Below, piece after piece: positions 1 to 9,374 of a stretch of DNA of 64,000 nucleotides (position 1 is the first letter of the stretch; each line of letters opens with the position of its first letter). The notes beneath the pieces are model-generated. The model was not told the origin of the DNA. It searched no databases and saw only the letters and a program-made list of their open reading frames with translations. Location: assembly GCF_004570865.1 (NCBI RefSeq), contig NZ_SPQS01000013.1, forward strand, positions 156,035 through 220,034, given 5' to 3'. The stretch comes from Bradyrhizobium frederickii. Lineage in GTDB: Bacteria; Pseudomonadota; Alphaproteobacteria; Rhizobiales; Xanthobacteraceae. The translations under genes and the position numbers were made by a program.

Positions 1-792
1 CGCTACATCGGCCTGTCGCGAAATTTCGGCCATCAGATCGCGATCACCGCCGGCATGGACGCCGCGCAAGGTGACGCGATCATCGTCATGGATGCCGATC
101 TGCAGGATCCGCCCGAAGTGATCGAGCAATTGATCGCGAAGTGGAAGGAGGGCAACGACATCGTCCACGCCCGCCGCCTGTCGCGCGAGGGCGAAAGCCG
201 TTTCAAGCGTGCGACCGCGCATCTGTTCTATCGGCTGCTCGGCAGGATGTCCTCCGTCGGCATCCCCGCCGATGTCGGCGACTTCCGCCTGATCGATCGC
301 AAGGTGCTAGAGGCACTCCGGCAGATGCCGGAGCAGGATCGCTTCGTGCGCGGCATGATCGCCTGGCTCGGCTTCCGCCAGGCCGAGGTCGCCTTCCACC
401 GCCTCGAGCGCGCCGCCGGCGAAACCAAATACCCGCTGTTCAAGATGGTCCGGCTGGCGGTGAACGCCGCGCTCGGCTTTTCCGATCTGCCCTTGCGGCT
501 TGCCATCTGGTGCGGATTGACGGTGTCCGGGCTCGCGCTGCTCTACGGCGGCTGGGTTGTCCTGTTGTGGCTCGGCAAGGACAGTCATCTCGTGACCGGC
601 TGGTCCTCGACGATCGTCGTCGTGTCGCTGCTGTGTGGCATCAACATGCTGATGACGGGCATCGTGGGGCTCTATGTCGGCCGCATCCATGCCGAGGTGA
701 AACGCCGCCCGCTCTACGTGGTGCAGGCACGCGTCGGCTTCGATCGCGACGAGACGGCGGCGACGCCCGCGATCCACGCCGTCAACGAGTGA
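1..792 (+). CDS. Family 2 glycosyltransferase, GtrB/ArnC-like (5' end outside window)
   Basis: The reading frame is open from base 1, so the N-terminus lies outside the window; 263 codons are visible. The GT-A core shows the metal/nucleotide motif DADLQDPPEV and the downstream DRFVRGMIAWLGF stretch typical of dolichol-phosphate mannose synthase-like and GtrB enzymes. Two hydrophobic segments near the C-terminus (around IWCGLTVSGLALLYGGWV and IVVVSLLCGINMLMTGIVG) are the usual membrane anchors of bactoprenol glucosyl/mannosyl transferases. It probably moves a sugar from a nucleotide donor to polyprenyl phosphate at the inner membrane for surface glycan modification. It overlaps the methyltransferase gene by GTGA if that gene starts at its GTG. 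The family is clear; the sugar and acceptor are unknown. Confidence 0.88.
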   Translation, partial: RYIGLSRNFGHQIAITAGMDAAQGDAIIVMDADLQDPPEVIEQLIAKWKEGNDIVHARRLSREGESRFKRATAHLFYRLLGRMSSVGIPADVGDFRLIDRKVLEALRQMPEQDRFVRGMIAWLGFRQAEVAFHRLERAAGETKYPLFKMVRLAVNAALGFSDLPLRLAIWCGLTVSGLALLYGGWVVLLWLGKDSHLVTGWSSTIVVVSLLCGINMLMTGIVGLYVGRIHAEVKRRPLYVVQARVGFDRDETAATPAIHAVNE

Positions 793-800
793 TCCAGCGC

Positions 801-1484
801 ATGACCGAGCTGTTCGACGGCTATCACGACAATTACCGTGACGTGGTCCAGTCCTCGATCGACTTCTCGGGTCTGCCGCATGATTTCTTCATGCGCGCTA
901 AGGCCGATCTGCTGCGCGATCTGATCGCGCAGCGGCTGGACGTTGAGAAGCCCGACATGCTGGACGTCGGCTGCGGCGTCGGCAGTCTTCACCCGCTGCT
1001 GCACGGCATGGTCGGCCGATTGAGCGGCATCGACGTTTCCTCGGCCAGCCTGGCGCAGGCGCGCGCGCGCAATGGCGAGGTCGACTACCGGGAGTTTGAC
1101 GGCGCTGCTTTTCCGTTTGCCGATGCCAGCTTCGACCTGGTTACGACCATCTGCGTGATGCACCATATCGTGCCGGCGCAATGGGCGCAGTTCATCGCCG
1201 AGATGCGCCGCGTGACGCGTCCCGGGGGACTCGTCTGCGTGATCGAGCACAATCCGTACAACCCGCTGACGCGGCTTGCCGTCGCGCGCTGTGAGTTCGA
1301 CCGGGACGCCGTCCTGCTCGGGGCCGGCACGACCCGGAAATTGATGGCAGCCAGCGGCCTGCGCGAGATCGGCGCGCGGCATTTCCTGCTGCTGCCCTGG
1401 GACAGCAAGCCGGCCCGGCGCCTCGAAGACGCCCTGAGCGGCGTGTGGCTCGGCGGCCAATACGCCGCCTTCGGGACCGCTTGA
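801..1484 (+). CDS. Class I SAM-dependent methyltransferase
   Basis: A 227-residue protein with SAM-binding motif I, LDVGCGVGS, at about residues 54-62, an acidic loop (SGIDVSSASL) and a late motif DLVTTICVMHHI. This is the Methyltransf_11/25 layout. The start could be ATG 801 or the in-frame GTG at 789, which overlaps the stop of the upstream glycosyltransferase by four bases; ATG is used here. The tight coupling to a polyprenyl-phosphate sugar transferase suggests a role in lipid-linked sugar or glycan modification. The substrate cannot be read from the sequence. The gene converges on the membrane-protein gene, only two bases separating their ends. Confidence 0.85.
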   Translation: MTELFDGYHDNYRDVVQSSIDFSGLPHDFFMRAKADLLRDLIAQRLDVEKPDMLDVGCGVGSLHPLLHGMVGRLSGIDVSSASLAQARARNGEVDYREFDGAAFPFADASFDLVTTICVMHHIVPAQWAQFIAEMRRVTRPGGLVCVIEHNPYNPLTRLAVARCEFDRDAVLLGAGTTRKLMAASGLREIGARHFLLLPWDSKPARRLEDALSGVWLGGQYAAFGTA

Positions 1485-1486
1485 AC

Positions 1487-2932
1487 CTAGCGTTGCGGCG
1501 TATCCCGCCGCTTGTGCACGACCGCCACATCGTCGCTGTAGACGCGCTGCCACCCCGGCAGCCGGTCGAGCATCGCGACCGCCGGTGTGCGCGGTGCGAG
1601 CAGCGTCGCGCCGATGTTGTATTGGTCGAGCAGCTTGAGAAAATCGTCCAGGTCGATCAGCGCCAGGGCGCGATTGTAGCGGTTGATGAACGGGCCCCCG
1701 TACAGCTCGCCGCGACCGTCGATGAAGGTGGGAATGCCGGCAAAGATCAAATAGCCGCCGAAGGAATAATCGTTGAGCACGGGCCCCGCCTTGGCGAGGT
1801 TGGCTTGGGCGACGGCGGCCTCGGGTGTGATGGCCGGAGCCGGCCGGACGTCACGCGCCAAGGCCACCCCGCTGATTGCAATCGACAGACCGAGCCCAAC
1901 CCAATTCAGGCCGCGCGGCGAGACCGTTGCACCATCCTCGGCCGGCCCGCCGAACGTCCGACCCAGCGGAGCCGCCAGATAGAGCGGCGCCAGCATGGCC
2001 AGCAGATCCGCATTGCGGATTTGCGCCAGCGCGAAATGAAGCAGGCCGATCACCACCAAGGCCCGCACGACCGGCAGCGTGACGCCGCGCGAGAGCGCAA
2101 AGATGCCGGCGAGCAGCAGCAATTCGAAGCCACTGACGTGGCTGAAGTCCTGCGGCCGCCATTCTCCGATCCAGGCGAGCGCGGAGCCGAGGCCGAGCGT
2201 CGTCAGCGGCATCAGCAGCGGTTCCGGCCCGTGCGGCGTCAGGCAGGACGCAGCGACGGCAAGTGCCACAAATGGCAGCCACCGCAGCAGCACGCGCGGC
2301 CATTGGGCGCGCTCTTCACGCAGCAATGCCTCGAGCACCGCCGGGCCGATCAGGCCAAGCGCCAACACCACGCTACCGTGCAGATTGGCCCACAGCACCA
2401 GAAGCGGCAGGGCCCAATATGGCGGAGGGCCGCGGCGGTCCATGCAGCGGACCAGCGCCGCGGCCCAGGTCACCATCAGCGGCAGCACCAAGACATGTGG
2501 CCGCGCCAGCATATGCGGCGCCAGCAGGACGATTGCTGCGATCACCATGAGCAGCGTCAGGGTCGGCGAGAGCTCGCGCAGCAGGAAGGACGTGAACAGG
2601 CCGAAAGCGAGCGCGATCGCCGCGGCCGCGAGGGCGACGACGCCTGGCCATCCGGCAAGCGCATAGATCCCGGCATAGATGACCTCGGACAGCCATTCGA
2701 AAGTGATCCAGGGTGCGCCGTGCATCGAAAAGGAAAAGGGGTCGCTCGCCGGCAGCGTGCCGTGTGCGATGATCCACCGCCCGACCTCGATGTGAGAATA
2801 GCTGTCGGGATCACCGAGCAGCCGCGGCCCGGCCACCAGCAGCACGGCATAGACGACCAGCCCTACGGCCCAAGGCAGCGCCGCACGTGCCGAAAACGGT
2901 TGAACCGCGCTGTGGACGACCTGGTCAGTCAT
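1487..2932 (-). CDS. Polytopic membrane protein, GT-C-like
   Basis: A 481-residue protein with about ten hydrophobic segments. The first extracytoplasmic loop (residues about 38-75) has an acidic DPDSY motif followed by a conserved-looking FSF/W region, and a soluble C-terminal part follows. This resembles GT-C glycosyltransferases, which use lipid-linked sugars, and fits the adjacent GtrB-like gene, but no family-defining motif is strong enough for a name. The gene lies downstream of ftsH but is separated from it by a strong hairpin terminator, so it probably has its own promoter. Confidence 0.75.
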   Translation of the reverse strand: MTDQVVHSAVQPFSARAALPWAVGLVVYAVLLVAGPRLLGDPDSYSHIEVGRWIIAHGTLPASDPFSFSMHGAPWITFEWLSEVIYAGIYALAGWPGVVALAAAAIALAFGLFTSFLLRELSPTLTLLMVIAAIVLLAPHMLARPHVLVLPLMVTWAAALVRCMDRRGPPPYWALPLLVLWANLHGSVVLALGLIGPAVLEALLREERAQWPRVLLRWLPFVALAVAASCLTPHGPEPLLMPLTTLGLGSALAWIGEWRPQDFSHVSGFELLLLAGIFALSRGVTLPVVRALVVIGLLHFALAQIRNADLLAMLAPLYLAAPLGRTFGGPAEDGATVSPRGLNWVGLGLSIAISGVALARDVRPAPAITPEAAVAQANLAKAGPVLNDYSFGGYLIFAGIPTFIDGRGELYGGPFINRYNRALALIDLDDFLKLLDQYNIGATLLAPRTPAVAMLDRLPGWQRVYSDDVAVVHKRRDTPQR

Positions 2933-3080
2933 GGCGGGCCAAAGTAGGACGCAAGCGTTAAGTTCTTCTTGAGTGTTTCGCGCATTTGCCGCGCGAAGGC
3001 GGGTTCAGGCGCTCCGCGTCGGTCGCCCGCCTCAAGCGGCGCCCGCGTCGCTCGCCCCTGGAACGCGCAGCCAGCCAACA

Positions 3081-3108
3081 AAAAACGCGGCGTTTCCGCC
3101 GCGTTTTT
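3081..3108 (-). terminator. Perfect hairpin terminator after ftsH
   Basis: A 12-bp perfect stem (AAAAACGCGGCG at 3081-3092 and CGCCGCGTTTTT at 3097-3108) with a TTTC loop. The A/T ends give a U-run in either direction, so it can work both ways. It begins 22 bases past the ftsH stop. Confidence 0.85.
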
Positions 3109-3130
3109 CAATCTCATCTGCCGCTCGCCA

Positions 3131-5056
<1,926 letters not shown>

Positions 5057-5159
5057 CGATCTTCCTTCGTGGTCGCGCGGATCGCGGCCTGGTCCTTCAG
5101 GAGCTACTTGGGCAAGCTAGAGAAAATCCCCAAGGAATCCTCTCGGTTAGACGCATACA

Positions 5160-5188
5160 ATCTAGGTGCCGCCCGGGTCGCTGCCAAG
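5160..5188 (-). promoter_or_regulatory. Possible heat-shock (RpoH-type) promoter of ftsH
   Basis: On the minus strand CTTGGC is followed after 17 bases by CTAGAT, ending about 100 bases before the ftsH ATG. CTTG plus a C/T-A-rich -10 resembles alphaproteobacterial RpoH promoters. ftsH is often heat-shock controlled; the match is only partial. A 7-bp inverted repeat, AGATGGG/CCCATCT (5195-5217), lies just upstream. Confidence 0.3.
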
Positions 5189-5333
5189 GGAATGAGATGG
5201 GACTATTTAGCCCATCTTAGCGCGATTCCCGCTGAAAAAATGGCGCCCAGAGCGGGGTTTTTCCTGCCTGGTTAAGGTGTCCTGACGGTGCGGGGCCGAA
5301 ATGGCTGGTGTCATGATCCGCCCTCGTCCACGC

Positions 5334-6392
5334 CTATCCGCCCTTGCGGCGCCTAGCCGGCGCCGGTGCGATGTGGATACGCCCGCCGGCAAGGCTGATC
5401 AAGGCTCCTGCAAGCGTCTGCTTCAGGACCGGGCGACGACTGGCGCGGGCGCGCAGACTTGCCGCAATGGCCTGATCCAGCACGGACATCAGGGTTTCGA
5501 CCTTGCCGAGTTCCGCAGGCCCTTCATGCCCGAGCGCGTTGATGGCCCGCAGCAGGAGCCGGAGACGGACCTCATCCGGCAGGGCGGCAAAGGCAGAAGC
5601 CTCGAAGCTTCGCTCTCCCGCCTGCGGCGCTTCGCCGCGATCCCGCAAACGAAGGAAGCGCTCGGCGCCGTCGGCCAGCACCTCGACCGCCGCATTGGCC
5701 CGCGCCAGCCTGGTCGCAAGCCGCGCCAGATTCCTGCTATTGCCGCCCTCGGCCGCGAGGAGCGGCAGCAGCGCGCGCAACCGCGGCCGGGTGAAGGCGG
5801 GGTCGCGGTTGGTGGGATCGTCGGCAAAGCCGATTTTGGCCCGCCTCAAGGTCGCGACCAGCTGCGCCTTCGGGACGTCGAGCAGCGGCCGCGCCAGCAC
5901 GATGCCGTCACGCTCGCTGAGAGGGGCCATGGCCGACAGTCCCGCAAGTCCGCTGCCGCGAAACAGGCGCATCAACAAGGTCTCGGCCTGGTCGTCGCGG
6001 GTATGGGCGGTCAGCACATGGCTCGCGCCGACGGCACGGGCGGCTTCCGCGAGCAGGCGGTAGCGCGCCTCGCGCGCGGCCGCCGGCAGCCCCGTCTTCG
6101 GCTTGACGCCGCGCCAGCGCAGGGTCCGGTGCGGCAGTCCGAGTTCGGCGGCGAGCCGCTCGACCTCGCGCGCCTCGCGCCCCGCCTCGCGCCGCAGGCC
6201 GTGATCGACCGTGACGACGGTGAGCAGCGGCGCGCGCGCAAGGCTGCGCTGCCAGCGCGCAGCAAGCCACATCAGTGCGACCGAGTCGGGCCCGCCGGAG
6301 ACGGCGAGCACCAGCGCCGGCGCGCTCTTCAGGCCGGCGAAGAGGCGGCTCGCCTCGCGGGTGGAGATCGGAGAAATGTCATCGTCTGACAT
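5334..6392 (-). CDS. tilS: tRNA(Ile)-lysidine synthase
   Basis: A 352-residue ATP-pyrophosphatase-type enzyme. The PP-loop SGGPDS lies about 30 residues from the start, followed by VDHGLR and the internal HTRDDQAETLLMR motif, all diagnostic for TilS. It adds lysine to C34 of tRNA-Ile(CAU), switching it to read AUA. The ATG at 6392 is preferred over an upstream in-frame TTG at 6407. It lies between cpoB and ftsH on the same strand. Confidence 0.95.
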   Translation of the reverse strand: MSDDDISPISTREASRLFAGLKSAPALVLAVSGGPDSVALMWLAARWQRSLARAPLLTVVTVDHGLRREAGREAREVERLAAELGLPHRTLRWRGVKPKTGLPAAAREARYRLLAEAARAVGASHVLTAHTRDDQAETLLMRLFRGSGLAGLSAMAPLSERDGIVLARPLLDVPKAQLVATLRRAKIGFADDPTNRDPAFTRPRLRALLPLLAAEGGNSRNLARLATRLARANAAVEVLADGAERFLRLRDRGEAPQAGERSFEASAFAALPDEVRLRLLLRAINALGHEGPAELGKVETLMSVLDQAIAASLRARASRRPVLKQTLAGALISLAGGRIHIAPAPARRRKGG

Positions 6393-6474
6393 GACGCTGC
6401 CCAGCAATCGCCAGCGAATGGCGGGCGCAATCTAACGCAGCGCCATCCGCTTTGTCAGTGATCCGCGCGGTGGA

Positions 6475-7548
6475 TCAGCACTTCACCCGCTTCTGCTCGC
6501 GGTCCACGGCCGCTTTGACGCCGGCGGAGGCGCGCGGATATTTGCGGCCGACCTCGCCGAAGGCGGCGCAGGCAGCCTCCTTCTCCTTCAGGGCGGCGAG
6601 CGACTGGCCGAGCCGGAGCAGCGCATCCGGGGCCTTGGCCGATTTTTCGTATTTGGTGGTGACGGCGAGGAAGGCTTCCGCGGAGTCGCGATATTGCTGG
6701 CGCTGGAAGTAGCTCTCGCCGAGCCAGTATTGCGCGTCTCCGAGCAGCGGATCGCTCGGATATTTCTGCGCAAAATTCTTCATGGTCTGCTCGGCGAGCG
6801 CATAGTCCTTGCGCTGCATGTAGCCGATGCCGAGATCGAACTCGTCGCGCGGCGTTGCCGAGGGCGGCAGGGTGGTCAAACCGGTGGCGCCCGCCGGCGC
6901 CGGATAGCCGGGCTGGGCCGCCGGGGGCGCTGCCTGCGGCTGATTGCGCGGGCTGGTGTTGGCGAGATCGAGCGGCTCGCCGGCGCCGCGGCCGCCGGGC
7001 GAGCCGATGTGGCCGCCGGGTGCTCCGACCTGACTGCCTGCCGGCATCGGCTGCTGCCCGCCGCCGAGCGCGCGCGGCGCGCCGGGCGCATTCGGGTTTT
7101 GGTTGGGGTCGAAGGCATCGCCGCGGCGGCGTGTGCCGGGGGCGCCCGGCGCCGGCTGCTCCTGAACGATCGGTGCGGGAGACGCGATCTGCGGCTGCTC
7201 GTAAGTCGGCTGCACGGCCTGCTGCTGCGGCTGGCGATAGCCCGGCGCGACCTGACTTGGTGCGATCTGGGCGGGCGGCATGGCGGCGACATTGGGCGCC
7301 TGTCCGGGCGCGGCCGGCGCGCCGCCCTCGAGCGCCCGCAGCCGCTCTTCGAGCTGGCGGTTGCGGTATTGCAGCTCTTCGTTCTGGCCGGTGAGCTGGC
7401 GCAGCTGGTTCTCCAGCCGCTCGATCCGCATCTCGGGGTCGGCATCATCCGACTGCGCGAAGATCGACTGCGCAGGTGCGGGCGAGCACAAAGAGAGCAG
7501 CGCGGCGGTCGCCACGGTGCCGGTAATTGCCTTGAATTTCGATGACAT
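6475..7548 (-). CDS. cpoB: Tol-Pal cell division coordinator CpoB (YbgF)
   Basis: A 357-residue periplasmic protein. It has a signal peptide (hydrophobic residues about 8-25, cleavage likely near APAQS), a coiled coil (about residues 35-75, heptads in RIERLENQLRQLTGQNEELQ), a long Pro/Gln/Gly-rich linker and C-terminal TPR repeats (from about FDLGIGYMQRKDYALAEQ). This is the CpoB/YbgF layout. CpoB links peptidoglycan synthesis at the septum to outer-membrane constriction by Tol-Pal. The start at 7548 was chosen because the signal peptide begins there, with AGGG upstream. Pal lies just upstream, separated by a hairpin terminator. Confidence 0.9.
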   Translation of the reverse strand: MSSKFKAITGTVATAALLSLCSPAPAQSIFAQSDDADPEMRIERLENQLRQLTGQNEELQYRNRQLEERLRALEGGAPAAPGQAPNVAAMPPAQIAPSQVAPGYRQPQQQAVQPTYEQPQIASPAPIVQEQPAPGAPGTRRRGDAFDPNQNPNAPGAPRALGGGQQPMPAGSQVGAPGGHIGSPGGRGAGEPLDLANTSPRNQPQAAPPAAQPGYPAPAGATGLTTLPPSATPRDEFDLGIGYMQRKDYALAEQTMKNFAQKYPSDPLLGDAQYWLGESYFQRQQYRDSAEAFLAVTTKYEKSAKAPDALLRLGQSLAALKEKEAACAAFGEVGRKYPRASAGVKAAVDREQKRVKC

Positions 7549-7676
7549 CTTGCCCTGACGACGAAAGCGACGTGGCGCGCGGCAGACCATTCGCCGCGCC
7601 ACACAATGAGGAAGGGAGTACGCCAAAACTGTGACTGCCACCAAGGGGTTTTAGGTCACGGATTGCTGAAACGAAA

Positions 7677-7698
7677 CCGGCGCCCGAGAGGGCGCCGG
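7677..7698 (-). terminator. Hairpin terminator between pal and cpoB
   Basis: A 9-bp perfect stem, CCGGCGCCC and GGGCGCCGG, with loop GAGA, followed on the minus strand by TTTCGTTTC. It should end or attenuate transcription from pal before cpoB. Confidence 0.65.
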
Positions 7699-7752
7699 CA
7701 TAATCGGTTTCTGAAGATGAACGGCGCCTGACTGCGCGTCAGTATATTCGCG

Positions 7753-8241
7753 TCAGGAGCTCGCGTTCAGCACCGTGACGGCGCGACGGTTCTGCGACCA
7801 GCACGAAATGTCGTTACAGACGGCGACCGGCCGCTCCTTGCCGTAGGAGATCGTGCGCATGCGGTTCGGATCGATGCCGCGCGAGGCGAGGAACGAACGC
7901 ACCGACTGGGCACGGCGGGCGCCGAGCGCGATGTTGTATTCGCGGGTGCCGCGCTCGTCGGCATGACCTTCGATGGTGAAGGAGTAGCGCGGATAGGTCT
8001 GGAGCCACTGCGCCTGCTTCTCCAGGGTCACGATCGCCTGCGGGGTCAGATCGGTCTGGTCGCTTTCGAAGAACACGCGGTCGCCCACGTTCACCACGAA
8101 GTCCTGCTGGCTGCCCGGCGTCGCCGCATTGGCCATCGCATCCGTCGCGGCATTCTTGTTGGCGCAGGCGCCCATCGACAGCGCGACGGCCAGCACCGCG
8201 ACCAGCTTCAATCCCTGGAGGATACGCATAGGATGTTTCAT
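7753..8241 (-). CDS. pal: Peptidoglycan-associated lipoprotein Pal
   Basis: A 162-residue protein with a lipoprotein signal ending in the lipobox-like SMGAC (lipidated Cys about residue 26) and a C-terminal OmpA-like domain. The peptidoglycan-binding motif region EGHADERGTREYN, followed by ALGARRAQSVRSFL, identifies Pal. It anchors the outer membrane to peptidoglycan and binds TolB. A conserved Cys pair near the C-terminus (AVCNDISCW) is visible. The tolB gene is not next door but 3.7 kb upstream. Confidence 0.96.
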   Translation of the reverse strand: MKHPMRILQGLKLVAVLAVALSMGACANKNAATDAMANAATPGSQQDFVVNVGDRVFFESDQTDLTPQAIVTLEKQAQWLQTYPRYSFTIEGHADERGTREYNIALGARRAQSVRSFLASRGIDPNRMRTISYGKERPVAVCNDISCWSQNRRAVTVLNASS

Positions 8242-8451
8242 TCCGGAGCCTCCACGCTCACGTTAGTCCACTGCTGTCCGGTCTACAGGGGGTTGGTTAA
8301 GCGAACGTTCCGTCAACCTTGACGGAACCTTGCCTCAGCCGATCAAATGCCCCCAACCAGCGAAAAGCACCCGTCATGGTTAATGGGTTGTAAATGTGGC
8401 GCGAGGGTGAAGGCAAGCCTCGGCACCGGCGCAAACCGGCTAAAATTAAGC

Positions 8452-8477
8452 CCGGTCCGGGCCTGGTGCCGGACCGG
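8452..8477 (-). terminator. Hairpin terminator after the FeeM-like gene
   Basis: A 9-bp perfect stem (CCGGTCCGG/CCGGACCGG) with an 8-base loop, 13 bases past the stop of the FeeM-like gene. On the minus strand it is followed by the T-rich CTTAATTTTAG. Confidence 0.55.
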
Positions 8478-8490
8478 AGCTCGAGGTCTC

Positions 8491-9231
8491 TCAGGAATAG
8501 ACGACCAGCTTTGGACGTTCGGAGGGCAATTTCGGCGAGACGATGCTCTGGGATGGCTGACCGCTGGGCCCAAACAGCATTCGTCGCTCAAATGCACTTG
8601 AGCGCATGATCGGAAAACGCGTTAAGACCTTTTCCCGCACGGCACGGAAGTTGGACGCCATCAATGCGACCTTTGCCAACGCATTTGGAAACAAGCGCGG
8701 TTCTGCGATGGTTTCGTTGAGAAAGACCCGGCGATAGAACGCCTCGTGCGCGGGACGAACCAGCGCGAGCCCGGTATCGGCATTAAAATGCTCGCAGGCC
8801 AGAAAGACGAGCCGCACCGTCACATAAGGCAGCTCCGGAAAGCACTTGGCTTTTTCCGGACTCGCAACAAAGCGGGCCGGATCGATGAAAACTTCGCCGC
8901 GATCAAGGCGGGGGTGAAGAACGTCGCCGAACAAGTCGGTCGTGCAGGACGCCCGATGTTCTGACGTCAGGACGTGGAGACGGATGGAGCTGCAGAGCTC
9001 TCCGTCAACATACACTCCGAACGTCCTGGCATTGGGGGCATCGTCGTAGCTATCGCTGTAGCGCTCGGACTCTGACGGCGGAATCAATCCGCCACGCGTA
9101 TAGGCCCTATAGCGCATCTGATAGAGCTGATCTTTCTCCTCAGGAGTCTCGATGGATCGGTAGTCGACGCGATCGAACAGCGCTCCCCCCCGCACAGAGA
9201 GCGAAGCGCGCGGTTCGGCTTCGGGCTTCAT
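8491..9231 (-). CDS. N-acyl amino acid synthase FeeM-like acyltransferase
   Basis: A 246-residue protein with a GNAT-fold, autoinducer-synthase-like domain. Recognisable blocks are the N-terminal YRSIETPEEKDQLYQMRYRAY, the central VDGELCSSIRLHV and the EVFIDPARFV segment seen in FeeM/LuxI-type acyltransferases. FeeM proteins join an acyl chain, often from acyl carrier protein, to an amino acid. The ATG at 9231 is chosen because GAGGA lies seven bases upstream; a TTG at 9252 is also in frame. It sits downstream of a GGDEF/EAL gene and between tolB and pal. The product of the reaction is not predictable. Confidence 0.72.
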   Translation of the reverse strand: MKPEAEPRASLSVRGGALFDRVDYRSIETPEEKDQLYQMRYRAYTRGGLIPPSESERYSDSYDDAPNARTFGVYVDGELCSSIRLHVLTSEHRASCTTDLFGDVLHPRLDRGEVFIDPARFVASPEKAKCFPELPYVTVRLVFLACEHFNADTGLALVRPAHEAFYRRVFLNETIAEPRLFPNALAKVALMASNFRAVREKVLTRFPIMRSSAFERRMLFGPSGQPSQSIVSPKLPSERPKLVVYS

Positions 9232-9374
9232 CCAACATTCCTCAACTGACAAACAACCCTTGCGGGAGGAACAGGATTAACACCTTCTTAACGCCGGCGC
9301 AATTAAAGCGCCCCGTTAGGGTTAACCCTGCCGGTTGCAAAGAATCAGGGATTTCCCGCAATTCTACGGAGGCG

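Noticed and set aside
141..800. Long plus-strand frame before the methyltransferase start
   Set aside because: It is Arg/Pro-rich, runs out of frame through the glycosyltransferase gene and has no domain; only the part from 801 is real.
1445..2947. 500-codon plus-strand frame opposite the membrane protein
   Set aside because: Arg/Gln/His-rich composition with no domain, antisense to a well-structured membrane protein; an effect of high GC.
5195..5217. AGATGGG/CCCATCT inverted repeat upstream of ftsH as a defined operator
   Set aside because: It is short, occurs once and has no known regulator; mentioned only beside the promoter candidate.
5226..5265. Possible terminator behind tilS
   Set aside because: The only stem, CCCGCT/AGCGGG, has a 17-base loop and no clean T-run after it; too weak to call.
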